Below are positions 12,749-22,664 of a stretch of 64,000 nt of DNA, one piece after another; the stretch's first letter is position 1, and every line of letters begins with the position of its first letter. The notes below the pieces were generated by a model. That model was not told the origin of the DNA and ran no database searches. It saw nothing but the letters and a program-made list of their open reading frames with translations. The stretch covers positions 2,294,001 through 2,358,000 of the forward strand of contig NZ_CP009455.1 of the NCBI RefSeq assembly GCF_000759535.1, given 5' to 3'. Source of the stretch: Pseudomonas cremoricolorata. GTDB lineage: Bacteria > Pseudomonadota > Gammaproteobacteria > Pseudomonadales > Pseudomonadaceae. The position numbers and the translations under genes are program-made.

Positions 12749-12814
12749 GCCCAGCCTTTTTCGGGCTGGGCGTTGGTTGTCGCTCAGGGCCGCTTAGCGG
12801 CCCTGCTCATTTTT
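12749..12814 (+). terminator. Tandem hairpin terminators after secA
   Basis: Hairpin one pairs GCCCAGCC (12749-12756) with GGCTGGGC (12764-12771). Hairpin two pairs AGGGCCGC (12786-12793) with GCGGCCCT (12797-12804) around a TTA loop and is followed, six bases on, by a T run at 12810-12814. Together they would end secA transcripts before argJ. Confidence 0.75.
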
Positions 12815-12874
12815 CCCGCTACCGCAGCACGCGGTCGCACCGTCCCCACACTGTTTTGTCTTAGGAGCGCTCAC

Positions 12875-14092
12875 ATGGCTGTCGGTCTTGGTCCTTTGCC
12901 TACCCTGCACCCGGTTCCCGGTTTCGAACTCGGTATCGCCTCGGCGGGCATCAAGCGCCCGGGGCGCAAGGATGTGGTGGTGATGCGCTGCGCCGAAGGC
13001 TCCAGCGTCGCCGGGGTGTTCACCCTCAATGCCTTCTGCGCCGCACCGGTGATTCTCTGCCGCCAGCGTGTGCAAGGCCCGGTGCGCTACCTGCTGACCA
13101 ACACCGGCAACGCCAATGCCGGTACTGGCGCTCCAGGCCTGGCTGCGGCCGAGCGCACCTGCGCCAAGCTGGCTGAACTGACCGGCGTCGATGCCAGTGC
13201 GGTGCTGCCGTTCTCCACCGGTGTGATCGGTGAGCCATTGCCGGTCGAGAAGATCGAAGGCGCGCTGCAGGCGGCCCTCGATGACCTCAGCGAAGACAAC
13301 TGGGCAGACGCTGCAACCGGCATCATGACCACCGACACCCTGCCCAAAGGTGCCAGCCGGCAGTTCCAGTTCAACGGCCAGACCATCACCGTCACCGGCA
13401 TCAGCAAAGGCGCCGGAATGATTCGTCCGAACATGGCGACCATGCTCGGCTACATCGCCACCGATGCCAAGGTCGCCCCGGCGGTGCTCAAGGATCTGAT
13501 CCTCGACGGCGCCAACAAGTCGTTCAACCGCATCACCATCGACGGTGACACCTCGACCAACGACTGCTGCATGCTGATCGCTACCGGCAAGGCCGATGTG
13601 CCTGAGGTCAACGAAGCCCGTGGTGAGCTGTTCGAGGCGCTCAAGCAGGCCGTGTTCGAGGTGTGCATGGAGGTCGCCCAGGCCATCGTCCGCGACGGTG
13701 AAGGCGCCACCAAATTCGTCACTGTGCAGGTCAACGGTGGTGGCAATCACCAGGAATGCCTGGACGTCGGCTATGCCGTCGCCCATTCGCCGCTGATCAA
13801 GACCGCACTGTTCGCCTCCGATCCCAACTGGGGGCGCATTCTCGCGGCGGTCGGCCGCGCTGGCGTCCCGGAGCTGGATGTGAGCCTGATCGACGTCTAC
13901 TTGGGTGAAGTCTGCATCGCCAGCAAGGGTGGTCGTAGCGCCAGCTACACCGAAGCACAGGGCGCTGCGGTGATGGCCGAGGAAGAAATCACCATCCGCA
14001 TCGAACTGGGCCGTGGGCCGTGCAGCGAGACGATCTGGACCACTGACCTGTCCCACGAGTACGTCAAGATCAACGCCGAATACCGCACCTGA
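12875..14092 (+). CDS. argJ: Bifunctional glutamate N-acetyltransferase/amino-acid acetyltransferase ArgJ
   Basis: ArgJ transfers the acetyl group from N-acetylornithine to glutamate and so recycles it in arginine synthesis; many members also use acetyl-CoA. The 405-aa precursor contains the self-cleavage region KGAGMIRPNMATMLGYI. The Ala-Thr bond there is the family's autoproteolytic site, giving alpha and beta chains with threonine as nucleophile. The RBS AGGAG (12863-12867) sits 7 bp before ATG 12875, which decides against the earlier in-frame start at 12773 inside the terminator region. Confidence 0.95.
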   Translation: MAVGLGPLPTLHPVPGFELGIASAGIKRPGRKDVVVMRCAEGSSVAGVFTLNAFCAAPVILCRQRVQGPVRYLLTNTGNANAGTGAPGLAAAERTCAKLAELTGVDASAVLPFSTGVIGEPLPVEKIEGALQAALDDLSEDNWADAATGIMTTDTLPKGASRQFQFNGQTITVTGISKGAGMIRPNMATMLGYIATDAKVAPAVLKDLILDGANKSFNRITIDGDTSTNDCCMLIATGKADVPEVNEARGELFEALKQAVFEVCMEVAQAIVRDGEGATKFVTVQVNGGGNHQECLDVGYAVAHSPLIKTALFASDPNWGRILAAVGRAGVPELDVSLIDVYLGEVCIASKGGRSASYTEAQGAAVMAEEEITIRIELGRGPCSETIWTTDLSHEYVKINAEYRT

Positions 14093-14154
14093 CCCCTCGC
14101 GCGGCGTCCGCGTCACGGCGGGCGCTGTTTGTCCAGCCGCACGGAGCTGCGTCC

Positions 14155-14787
14155 ATGAATTACCACCTGATCATCGGCAACAAGAACTACTCGTCCTGGT
14201 CGCTGCGTGCCGCCTTGGCGCTGGAGCTGGCTGGCGTCGACTACGATGAAACCCTCATCCCACTGCGTCAGCCGGACACCGCGCAGCGCTTGCTCGAACA
14301 CTCCCCATCAGGACTGGTGCCGGTGCTGAAAACCGCCCATGGCGCCATCGCCGATTCCCTGGCCATCGCCGAATACCTGGCCGAAATCCATGCCGATGCT
14401 CAGCTATGGCCGCAAGATGCTGCGGCACGCGCCCTGGCACGCTCGGCCTGTGCGCAGATGCACAGCGGCTTTTTCACGTTGCGTAGCCTGATGCCCATGG
14501 ACCTGCGGCGCGACCAGGCGCTGGACGCCATCTCGGCAGACTTGCAGGCCGACATCGATCGCATCGTCGCGTTGTGGGCGCAATGCCGCGAAGCGGCCCC
14601 CGACCCGGGACCGTTCCTGTTCGGCAGTCCCAGCCTGGCGGATGCCTTCTTTGCCCCGGTCGCCAGCCGTCTGCGCAGTTACCGCGTCGAGCTGCCAGCT
14701 GCCGCACAGGCCTATGTCGAGGCTATTTATGCCTGGCCGGCCTTCCAGCGCTGGCAGCAGGCGGCGCTGAGGGAGACCACCTGGTGA
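14155..14787 (+). CDS. Glutathione S-transferase family protein
   Basis: This 210-aa cytosolic protein has the two-domain GST layout. The thioredoxin-like N-terminal domain starts MNYHLIIGNKNYSSWSLRAA and carries the cis-proline segment SGLVPVL and the glutathione-contact pair AIADSLAIAEYL. An all-helical C-terminal domain ends in SLADAFFAPVASRL, where the conserved Asp caps a helix. The NYSSWSLRAAL start suggests a Ser-type active site. The substrate cannot be told from sequence. It sits between argJ and the Nudix gene, and its stop overlaps the next gene's GTG start. Confidence 0.85.
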   Translation: MNYHLIIGNKNYSSWSLRAALALELAGVDYDETLIPLRQPDTAQRLLEHSPSGLVPVLKTAHGAIADSLAIAEYLAEIHADAQLWPQDAAARALARSACAQMHSGFFTLRSLMPMDLRRDQALDAISADLQADIDRIVALWAQCREAAPDPGPFLFGSPSLADAFFAPVASRLRSYRVELPAAAQAYVEAIYAWPAFQRWQQAALRETTW

Positions 14788-15731
14788 GCCGGGTGCATGT
14801 CGCCGCCGCGGTGATCCGCCGCGCGGATGGTCATATCCTCATCGCGCGCCGCGCCGACACTCAGCATCAGGGCGGGCTGTGGGAGTTTCCAGGCGGCAAG
14901 GTCGAGGCCGGTGAGGGCGTCGAAGCGGCGCTTGCGCGCGAGTTGCGCGAAGAACTGGGCATCGAGGTTCAGCGGTCGCGCGCGCTGATCAGCGTCAGCC
15001 ATGACTACCCCGACAAGCAGGTCTTGCTGGAAGTGCGCGAGGTACGTGACTTCACCGGCGAGCCCCACGGGGCTGAGGGGCAGCCGCTGGCCTGGGTTGC
15101 GCCGCGGGATCTGCCGCACTATGCGTTCCCCGAAGCCAACCAAGCTATCGTCGCCGCTGCGCGCCTGCCGGATCAGTACCTGATCACCCCCGACGACGCC
15201 GATCCGGGCCAGTTGCTGCGCGGCATTCGTCAGGCAGTGGCCAATGGCGTTGGCCTGATTCAGCTGCGCGCGCCCGACATGTACGACCCCAAGTACCGCG
15301 ATATCGCGGTGGATGCGGTCGGGCTGTGCGCGGGCAAGGCGCAACTGATGCTCAAGGGGCCGCTGGAATGGCTGGGCGATTTCCCCGCCGCTGGCTGGCA
15401 CCTGACCGCCGCGCAATTGCGCAAGTATGCCGCCAACGGCCGGCCGTTCCCTGCGTCGCGCTGGCTGGCAGCGTCGTGCCACGATGCTGAGGAGTTGGCA
15501 CTGGCGCAGCAGATGGGTGTCGATTTCGTCACCCTTTCACCGGTGCAGCCGACTCAGACGCACCCCAATGCCCAACCGCTGGGCTGGGAACAGGCGCAGC
15601 GGTTGATCGCCGGCTTCAACCTGCCAGTGTTCCTGCTTGGCGGGGTAGGGCCTGACGATCGCTCTCGCGCCTGGCAGGTCGGCGCGCAAGGTGTGGCGGG
15701 TATTCGCGCGTTGTGGCCTGTGCTGGAGTGA
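14784..15731 (+). CDS. Nudix hydrolase (MutT-type) fused to a ThiE-like domain
   Basis: The first 130 or so residues form a Nudix hydrolase with a perfect Nudix box (GKVEAGE, then seven residues, then RELREELGI), so it can be expected to hydrolyse 8-oxo-dGTP or a similar nucleotide. The rest (from about DQYLITPDDAD) looks like a TIM-barrel thiamine-phosphate-synthase-type domain, with TLSPVQPTQTHP and the phosphate-site loop VFLLGGVGPDD. This fusion is known in gammaproteobacteria, and the ThiE-like half is not proven to make thiamine phosphate. The start is taken as GTG 14784, overlapping the GST stop; no in-frame ATG fits. 315 aa. Confidence 0.88.
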   Translation: MSRVHVAAAVIRRADGHILIARRADTQHQGGLWEFPGGKVEAGEGVEAALARELREELGIEVQRSRALISVSHDYPDKQVLLEVREVRDFTGEPHGAEGQPLAWVAPRDLPHYAFPEANQAIVAAARLPDQYLITPDDADPGQLLRGIRQAVANGVGLIQLRAPDMYDPKYRDIAVDAVGLCAGKAQLMLKGPLEWLGDFPAAGWHLTAAQLRKYAANGRPFPASRWLAASCHDAEELALAQQMGVDFVTLSPVQPTQTHPNAQPLGWEQAQRLIAGFNLPVFLLGGVGPDDRSRAWQVGAQGVAGIRALWPVLE

Positions 15732-15738
15732 ACGGGGT

Positions 15739-16305
15739 TCAGGCCGACGGTCGCGCGGCAGCCTGCCATAGCACTTCGCTGACGCCCTGACGACGGCCGA
15801 TGATGCGTGCGGCGACGAACAGCAGGTCGGACAGCCGATTGATGTAGGCCAGGCTCACCGCGCTCAACGGCTCCAGCGCGTTGAGCTGCTGGCAGCGGCG
15901 TTCTGCGGTGCGGGCCTGACTGCGGCAGGCATGGGCCAGGGCGATCAGGTACGAGCCGCTCGGCAAAATGAAGTTCTTCAACGGCCCCAGCTCATCGTTC
16001 CAGACGTCGATGGCCGCTTCCAGGCGCTCGACTTCTTGCGCATCGAGCGCCTGATAAGTCGGCATCGCCAGTTCGCCCCCCAGGTCGAACAGCCGATGTT
16101 GGCACGGTCTCAGCACGTCGCTGACCTCGCTGATTCCCTGCTCTGCGAGCCCTGCCAACAGCAGACCGAGCTGGCTGTTGAGGGTGTCGACCTCACCGAT
16201 GGCCTCGACCCGAGGGTGATCCTTGGGTACCCGGCGGCCATCGCCAAGCCCGGTTTCACCGCTATCCCCAGTGCGCGTATAGATTTTCGACAGGCGATTG
16301 CCCAT
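15739..16305 (-). CDS. PduO-type ATP:cob(I)alamin adenosyltransferase
   Basis: This enzyme transfers the 5'-deoxyadenosyl group of ATP to reduced cobalamin to give coenzyme B12. The 188-aa protein has the PduO-family N-terminal ATP loop YTRTGDSGETGLGDG, the LPSGS turn, and the HACRSQARTAERR and INRLSDLLFVAAR helices. A GTG at 16311 overlaps the upstream kinase stop, but AAGGAG lies 8 nt before the ATG at 16305 and only 2 nt before the GTG, so I prefer 16305. It is the last gene of the leftward panE-kinase operon and converges with the Nudix gene 7 bp away. Confidence 0.88.
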   Translation of the reverse strand: MGNRLSKIYTRTGDSGETGLGDGRRVPKDHPRVEAIGEVDTLNSQLGLLLAGLAEQGISEVSDVLRPCQHRLFDLGGELAMPTYQALDAQEVERLEAAIDVWNDELGPLKNFILPSGSYLIALAHACRSQARTAERRCQQLNALEPLSAVSLAYINRLSDLLFVAARIIGRRQGVSEVLWQAAARPSA

Positions 16306-16307
16306 GC

Positions 16308-18332
16308 TCACGACTCCTTGGCAGACGGCATGGCCGTCGGGTTCAGGGGCAGGCGCAAGGTGAAGCAGGTGCCCTGGCCGGGCGTGGAGTGCACCTCCAT
16401 CTGCCCCTTGTGGTTGTTGGTGATGATGAAATACGACACGGACAGGCCCAGCCCGGTGCCCTGGCCGACTTCCTTGGTGGTGAAGAACGGCTCGAAGATG
16501 CGCTTGCGCACTTCATCGGGCATGCCGGTGCCGTTGTCTTCCACTTCGATCTCTGCCCACGGCGGGTTGAGCCGGGTGCGCACGATGATGCGCCCTGGGC
16601 TGTCCTGCTGCGCCCGCTGGTGCAGTGACTGCGCAGCATTCTTCAGCAGGTTGAGCAGCACCTGTTCCAGCTCGTTGGCGGTGCAGGGGACGAGATCGAG
16701 GTGCGGGTCGAACTCGCGGACGATGGCCTGGCCCTTGAAGTCGAAGCCCACGCTCAGGTCGAAATCATTGCCGGCGATGTCAATGGCCTGGTCGATCAGT
16801 GCTGGAAGGTCGCACGGCACCAGTTGCCGGTTACTCAGGCGACTGAAACTGAGCATGTGCGTGACGATTTTCGCCGCGCGGCCACCGGCCTGTTGGATAC
16901 CGTCGAGCAACTGCGGCACTTCGCGTTCTTCCAGGTAGTGGTTGACCTTGCCCAGGTCGACGCCCAGTGCCTCGGCAGCCTCCTGATTGCGCGGCAACCC
17001 GGTTGAAAGCCGCCTGCGAATGTTCTGCACGTTGTGCAGAATCGCCCCCAGCGGGTTGTTGATCTCATGGGCCATCCCCGCCGCAAGCCCGCCGACCGAG
17101 AGCATCTTTTCCGACTGCACCATCATTTCTTCCAGCGACAGGCGCTGAGTGATGTCGTCGATTCGAATCACCACGCCGCGCCCGCCGCCGCCCGTCAGCG
17201 GGTAGAAGGTTAGGGCGTAGTGACGCGGGGTGTCGCCGCGCTGCCAGGTCACCCGCTCGATCTTCGCCACGCGGTGCTTTTCCACGCTTTCCTTGAGTTG
17301 TGGCAGGAACGGCTTGAGCGGTTCGAAGGCCACGAAGATCGGCTGATTCAGCGCTTCGAACAGGGGTGTGCCAGAGAGGGTGGTGGCTTCCTGGTTCCAC
17401 TGGGTGACATACAGCTCGTCGTCCAGGGCGATCAACGCCGAGGGCATCGAATCGATGATGCTGTTGAGGTAGTTCTGGAAACCGGTGAGTTTTTTCTCGA
17501 TCTTGCTGCGCACCTGCACTTCCAGTTCCAGCTTGCGATTGGTGTGGCGGGTTTCCTCGGCCAGCCCCTGGGCCTGGTCAAAGGCGGTCTGGAATTCGTC
17601 GCGGGCACGCTTGAGCTGCTGCTCGCGGGCCTCGATACGCGACAGCATGGTGTTGAAGGCGTTGGCCAGGCTGCCGATTTCATCGTCGTTGCCGCGCTGC
17701 GCGCGCAGGGCATAGCTTTCCTCGCGGGTGACCTGGCGGCTGAGCTCTTCGAGCTGATTGATCGGCTGGGTGATGAGCCGCTTGATCTGCCGCGCCACCA
17801 CCAGCCACAGCAGGATGCTGAACACCAGAATAGCCAGACTGGCGGTCAGGGTGCCGGTGTAGAAGGCGCTCGGCAGCTCGCTGCTGGCCACCAGCAGCAA
17901 GTGCGCCGGCGGATTGCCGGGTCGCGGCAGGGTAATCAGTTGCGTGCTGCGAAACTCCATCAGGCGCCAGCCGTCGATGTTGCGAAAACGTCTGGGCAAG
18001 GTCAGCGCGTCGCCGTGCTGCAACTGCGCGAGCATGCGTCCGTTGCTGCCGTAGATCGCCGCAGCGCGCAGCGGAGAGTAGCTGTCCAGCGCATCGAGCA
18101 ACTGTTCGGCGTTCTGCTCGGAGTCGCCGGCGCGTGCCGCCAGGCTCGGATTGGCCACCAGCCGGCCAATGGTCTGCAACGCCTGGGGCGCCATGCTTTC
18201 CTGGGTGATCCAATAGGCGGCGCTGATGAAGGTCAGGTTGGCGACCACCAGGATGGTCACCAGCAACACCAGCAGGGCGGCGAACAGCTTCTGCCCGACG
18301 GGCAGGTTGTCCAGGCGTTGATGCAGCTTCAT
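16308..18332 (-). CDS. Membrane sensor histidine kinase (HAMP-PAS-HisKA-HATPase), no partner regulator nearby
   Basis: The 674-aa protein has TM1 (about residues 15-40), a periplasmic domain (about 41-160), TM2 (about 161-181), a HAMP linker, a coiled coil (235-282), a PAS domain (about 284-395), an H-box with His422 in AAGMAHEINNPLG, and a full ATP-binding domain (NLLKNAAQS, DNGTGMPDE, GQGTGLGLS). No receiver domain or regulator gene is adjacent. By position beside panE it resembles P. aeruginosa PA4398, which I recall being linked to swarming and biofilm. The true start is taken as ATG 18332, just after panE; upstream sequence in frame lies inside panE. Confidence 0.85.
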   Translation of the reverse strand: MKLHQRLDNLPVGQKLFAALLVLLVTILVVANLTFISAAYWITQESMAPQALQTIGRLVANPSLAARAGDSEQNAEQLLDALDSYSPLRAAAIYGSNGRMLAQLQHGDALTLPRRFRNIDGWRLMEFRSTQLITLPRPGNPPAHLLLVASSELPSAFYTGTLTASLAILVFSILLWLVVARQIKRLITQPINQLEELSRQVTREESYALRAQRGNDDEIGSLANAFNTMLSRIEAREQQLKRARDEFQTAFDQAQGLAEETRHTNRKLELEVQVRSKIEKKLTGFQNYLNSIIDSMPSALIALDDELYVTQWNQEATTLSGTPLFEALNQPIFVAFEPLKPFLPQLKESVEKHRVAKIERVTWQRGDTPRHYALTFYPLTGGGGRGVVIRIDDITQRLSLEEMMVQSEKMLSVGGLAAGMAHEINNPLGAILHNVQNIRRRLSTGLPRNQEAAEALGVDLGKVNHYLEEREVPQLLDGIQQAGGRAAKIVTHMLSFSRLSNRQLVPCDLPALIDQAIDIAGNDFDLSVGFDFKGQAIVREFDPHLDLVPCTANELEQVLLNLLKNAAQSLHQRAQQDSPGRIIVRTRLNPPWAEIEVEDNGTGMPDEVRKRIFEPFFTTKEVGQGTGLGLSVSYFIITNNHKGQMEVHSTPGQGTCFTLRLPLNPTAMPSAKES

Positions 18333-18369
18333 GGGCAAAAGGGGTCCGTTGTCGAGTTCCTCGATAGCG

Positions 18370-19895
<1,526 letters not shown>

Positions 19896-19900
19896 CCTTA

Positions 19901-20133
19901 GGGGCTGTTCCCGTTTCATCGCAACCGCGCCGAGGCCTGTTCTTTCGCCCTTTTGAGTTCAAGACTCGAACGTTTCATACGAAAAAACAGGCACGGCCCT
20001 TCGGGTTACGCGCCAAATCGCGCCATCCAGCGTTGAAGGACTTGAAAAGGGAATGACCCTTTCCTGCATCCTTCGCCTCGGCTGGCACGATTTGGCGCGG
20101 TAACGCGGTTTGCGCTGAAACGGGAACAGCCCC
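19901..20133. mobile_element. MITE-like palindromic element 1 (233 bp) after yajQ
   Basis: The ends are perfect 18-bp inverted repeats: GGGGCTGTTCCCGTTTCA (19901-19918) and its complement (20116-20133). Nested inside are further paired arms: GCCGAGGC (19929-19936) with GCCTCGGC (20075-20082), and a 21-base arm at 20005-20025 with 20083-20104 (one mismatch, one extra base). CCTGTTCTTTCG near 19936 pairs with CGAAAAAACAGG near 19980, and AAAGGG pairs with CCCTTT around 20050. No coding frame is present. Size, non-coding content and perfect ends fit a non-autonomous transposable element. No clear target duplication is seen, so the class is unproven. Confidence 0.6.
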
Positions 20134-20134
20134 C

Positions 20135-20293
20135 AGGCTCTGTCTGAAAAGTTCTGAGACGCCGGGGAGACAAGGCGAAAGCAGCCGAGGAAGCGGAGTT
20201 TACTAATTGTAAATGAGCATTCCGACCGGGCTGGCGATCCAGGCTGCTTTCAACGCAGGATCACCAAGTATCAGGGCTTTTCAGACAGAGCCT
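20135..20293. mobile_element. MITE-like palindromic element 2 (159 bp), abutting element 1
   Basis: The perfect 17-bp terminal inverted repeats are AGGCTCTGTCTGAAAAG (20135-20151) and CTTTTCAGACAGAGCCT (20277-20293). There is no open frame inside. One base separates it from element 1, and its termini are unrelated, so two different element families sit side by side. The right end reads GAGCCTAGG, and CTAG is a favoured target of some transposase families, but no matching left duplication is present. Confidence 0.6.
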
Positions 20294-20338
20294 AGGCGTC
20301 AGGAACCTCCACGGGCCTGGCAATGTCCACCGCATCCG

Positions 20339-20366
20339 CGGCCGTCGTGACAACACGGCCGGTTTT
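20339..20366 (+). terminator. Terminator-like hairpin upstream of mscS
   Basis: CGGCCGT (20339-20345) pairs with ACGGCCG (20355-20361) across a 9-nt loop and is followed by GTTTTAC. It could stop transcripts entering from yajQ and the palindromic elements, or act as a leader attenuator 35 bp ahead of mscS. Confidence 0.45.
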
Positions 20367-20401
20367 ACTGTGTACATGCCGCTCGGCATCTGGAGATGAA
20401 C

Positions 20402-21244
20402 ATGGATTTGAACGCTGAAGTCGATCAGCTGGTTCGCCAATCGCAAACCTGGATTCCCTTGATCATGCAGTACAGCGGCCGGGTGCTGCTGGCTGTGGTG
20501 ACCCTCGCCATCGGTTGGTGGATCGTCAACCGCATCACCAATCGGCTCGGCAAACTGGTCGGGCTGCGCAACTCCGACCTGGCGTTGCAGAACTTCATCG
20601 CAACCCTGGCCAACATCGTCCTCAAAGTGCTGCTGATGGTCAGCGTGGCCTCGATGATCGGCATCGAAACCACCTCGTTCGTCGCCGCCATCGGTGCTGC
20701 CGGCCTGGCCATCGGCCTGGCGCTGCAAGGCAGCCTGGCCAACTTCGCCGGCGGTGTGCTGATTCTGCTGTTCCGGCCGTTCCGCATCGGCGACTGGATC
20801 GAGGCGCAGGGTGTCAGTGGCACGGTCGACAGCATTCAGATCTTCCACACCGTGCTGCGCACCGGCGACAACAAGACCGTCATCGTGCCCAACGGCGGCC
20901 TGTCCAACGGCATCATCACCAACTACAACCGCCAACCGACTCGCCAGGTGGTGTTCAACGTGGGTGTCGATTACGACGCAGATCTGCAGAAAGCCCGGGG
21001 CGTGCTACTGGAGTTGGCCAAAGACCCGCGTGTGCTGCCCGATCCGGCGCCCGCTGCAGTGGTCTCCGAGCTGGGCGACAGCTCGATCACCGTGTCGCTG
21101 CGGGTTTGGGTGAAAACGCCTGATTACTGGAGCCTGATGTTCATGCTCAACGAGCAGGCCCGTGACCGCCTGCGCGCCGAAGGCATCGACATTCCGTTCC
21201 CGCAGCGGGTGATCCGCGTGGTGCAGGAGCCGGCGGCGCAGTAA
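20402..21244 (+). CDS. mscS: Small-conductance mechanosensitive channel MscS
   Basis: MscS opens under membrane tension to release solutes during hypo-osmotic shock. The 280-aa product has three membrane helices. The third is the pore-lining Gly/Ala-rich helix AAIGAAGLAIGLALQGSLAN, followed by the FAGGVLILLFRPF elbow and the cytoplasmic beta and alpha/beta vestibule, with PNGGLSNGIITNYN. Two ATGs compete. GGAG (20392-20395) touches ATG 20396 but lies 6 nt from ATG 20402, so I chose 20402. Confidence 0.94.
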   Translation: MDLNAEVDQLVRQSQTWIPLIMQYSGRVLLAVVTLAIGWWIVNRITNRLGKLVGLRNSDLALQNFIATLANIVLKVLLMVSVASMIGIETTSFVAAIGAAGLAIGLALQGSLANFAGGVLILLFRPFRIGDWIEAQGVSGTVDSIQIFHTVLRTGDNKTVIVPNGGLSNGIITNYNRQPTRQVVFNVGVDYDADLQKARGVLLELAKDPRVLPDPAPAAVVSELGDSSITVSLRVWVKTPDYWSLMFMLNEQARDRLRAEGIDIPFPQRVIRVVQEPAAQ

Positions 21245-21265
21245 AAAGCGCTGGCCCGGGTCAAG

Positions 21266-21304
21266 CTGTGGGAGCGCCGTCTGGTGCTCCCACAGTCGTT
21301 TTCA
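21266..21304 (+). terminator. REP-like hairpin/terminator after mscS
   Basis: CTGTGGGAGC (21266-21275) pairs perfectly with GCTCCCACAG (21286-21295) and is followed by TCGTTTTC. GTGGGAGC is also the core of the common Pseudomonas REP sequences, so this may be a single REP unit serving as the mscS terminator. Confidence 0.65.
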
Positions 21305-21389
21305 GCCCTCGATTTACACATCCTCACTGCAAAATCTTGCGCGTTGTGGCATACACGCTGCCCCAGACTTCCTTGCCGTCGGCCCGACC

Positions 21390-22634
21390 ATGAAACCACT
21401 GCTGTACATCACACCCGCCCGCGCCCTGGCGTTCGGCCTTACCCTGGCGCTGTTCGAGCTGCTCACGTACCTGGCCAGCGACGCGGTGATGCCGGCCATG
21501 CCCGCGGTGGTCACTGAACTCAAGGCCAGCCCCGGGTACATTCCCCATGCCCTGAACCTGTACCTGCTCGGCGGCGTGCTGTTGCAATGGCTGATCGGCC
21601 CGCTGGCCGACCGTTATGGTCGACGCCCTCTGCTGCTGGTCGGCTGCCTGCTGTTCGCCGCAGCGTGCCTGGGCACCTACTGGGCGCATGACATCGGCGT
21701 GTTCAACCTGCTGCGTCTGCTGCAAGGGGTTGGCCTTGGCTTCGTGGTAACCGTCAGCTATCCCGCGCTGAACGAGGCCTTCAGCGAGGCCGATGCGGTG
21801 CGCATGATGGCCTTGCTGGCCAACATCGCGCTGCTCTCGCCGCTGCTTGGGCCGTTGCTCGGCACCTTGATGCTGCAGTGGCTCGACTGGCGCTGGCTGT
21901 TCGTTGCCTTCGCCGTCGGCGCGGTGCTGACCTGGGCACTGTTGTACCGACTGATGCCGGAAACCCTGGGCGTCGAGCGCCGCGATGGCTCGCGTCTACC
22001 GTTCACGCCCGTTCATCTGTTGCCGTTGATGGCGGCCTACGGGCAACTGCTGCGTAACCGGCGCTTCGTCGCTGGCAGCGCGGCGCTGGGCTTGGTGGGC
22101 TTGCCGCTGATTGGCTGGATCGGCCTGTCACCGGTGTTGCTGATCCACGACGAGGGCCTCAGCACCCTGGCCTATGCCCTGTGGCAGTTGCCGGTGTTCG
22201 CCGGTTTGATCGCCGGCAACCTGATCATCAATCACATTGCCGACCGGTACCCACTGAACACGCTGCTGCGCGGCGCACTGGCGCCGTATCTGGCCGGTTT
22301 GTGCCTGTTGCTGTTGCTGACCTGGGCGCTGCCTGCGGTGCCGAGCGTGGTGGCGGGCATGTCGCTGTATGCCCTGGGCCTGGGCATCGCAAATGCCGTG
22401 CTGTACCGCGTGACGCTGTATTCCAGCGAGCAGAGCAAGGGGTTGGTTTCGGCGATGCTGGGCATGATTACCATTGCCTTGCTCGGCTTCGGCGGCGCGC
22501 TGCTGGCAATGCTCGGGGCGGGCGAGAGCTTGCTGAGCTTCGCCGTAGCCGCCAGTTGCGCCGGAGCGCTGGCACTGTGGCCATTGTGGCAGGTGATCGG
22601 CGGTCGCCCGGGGCAGGGAGCGGTCACGCCCTGA
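21390..22634 (+). CDS. MdfA-like MFS multidrug/proton antiporter
   Basis: This 414-aa protein has 12 predicted membrane helices. It follows E. coli MdfA closely in the first helix: LFELLTYLASDAVMPAMPAVV keeps the Glu and Asp that bind cationic drugs and protons in MdfA (Glu26 and Asp34 there). The loop 2-3 motif A is GPLADRYGRRPLLLVG, and motif C appears as LLSPLLGPLLGTLM. It would export lipophilic cations or neutral drugs using the proton gradient. The start codon has no strong RBS. The gene converges with ampG 30 bp downstream. Confidence 0.82.
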   Translation: MKPLLYITPARALAFGLTLALFELLTYLASDAVMPAMPAVVTELKASPGYIPHALNLYLLGGVLLQWLIGPLADRYGRRPLLLVGCLLFAAACLGTYWAHDIGVFNLLRLLQGVGLGFVVTVSYPALNEAFSEADAVRMMALLANIALLSPLLGPLLGTLMLQWLDWRWLFVAFAVGAVLTWALLYRLMPETLGVERRDGSRLPFTPVHLLPLMAAYGQLLRNRRFVAGSAALGLVGLPLIGWIGLSPVLLIHDEGLSTLAYALWQLPVFAGLIAGNLIINHIADRYPLNTLLRGALAPYLAGLCLLLLLTWALPAVPSVVAGMSLYALGLGIANAVLYRVTLYSSEQSKGLVSAMLGMITIALLGFGGALLAMLGAGESLLSFAVAASCAGALALWPLWQVIGGRPGQGAVTP

Positions 22635-22664
22635 AGGCCAAAGCCCTGATGTCCGATTCGGGCT

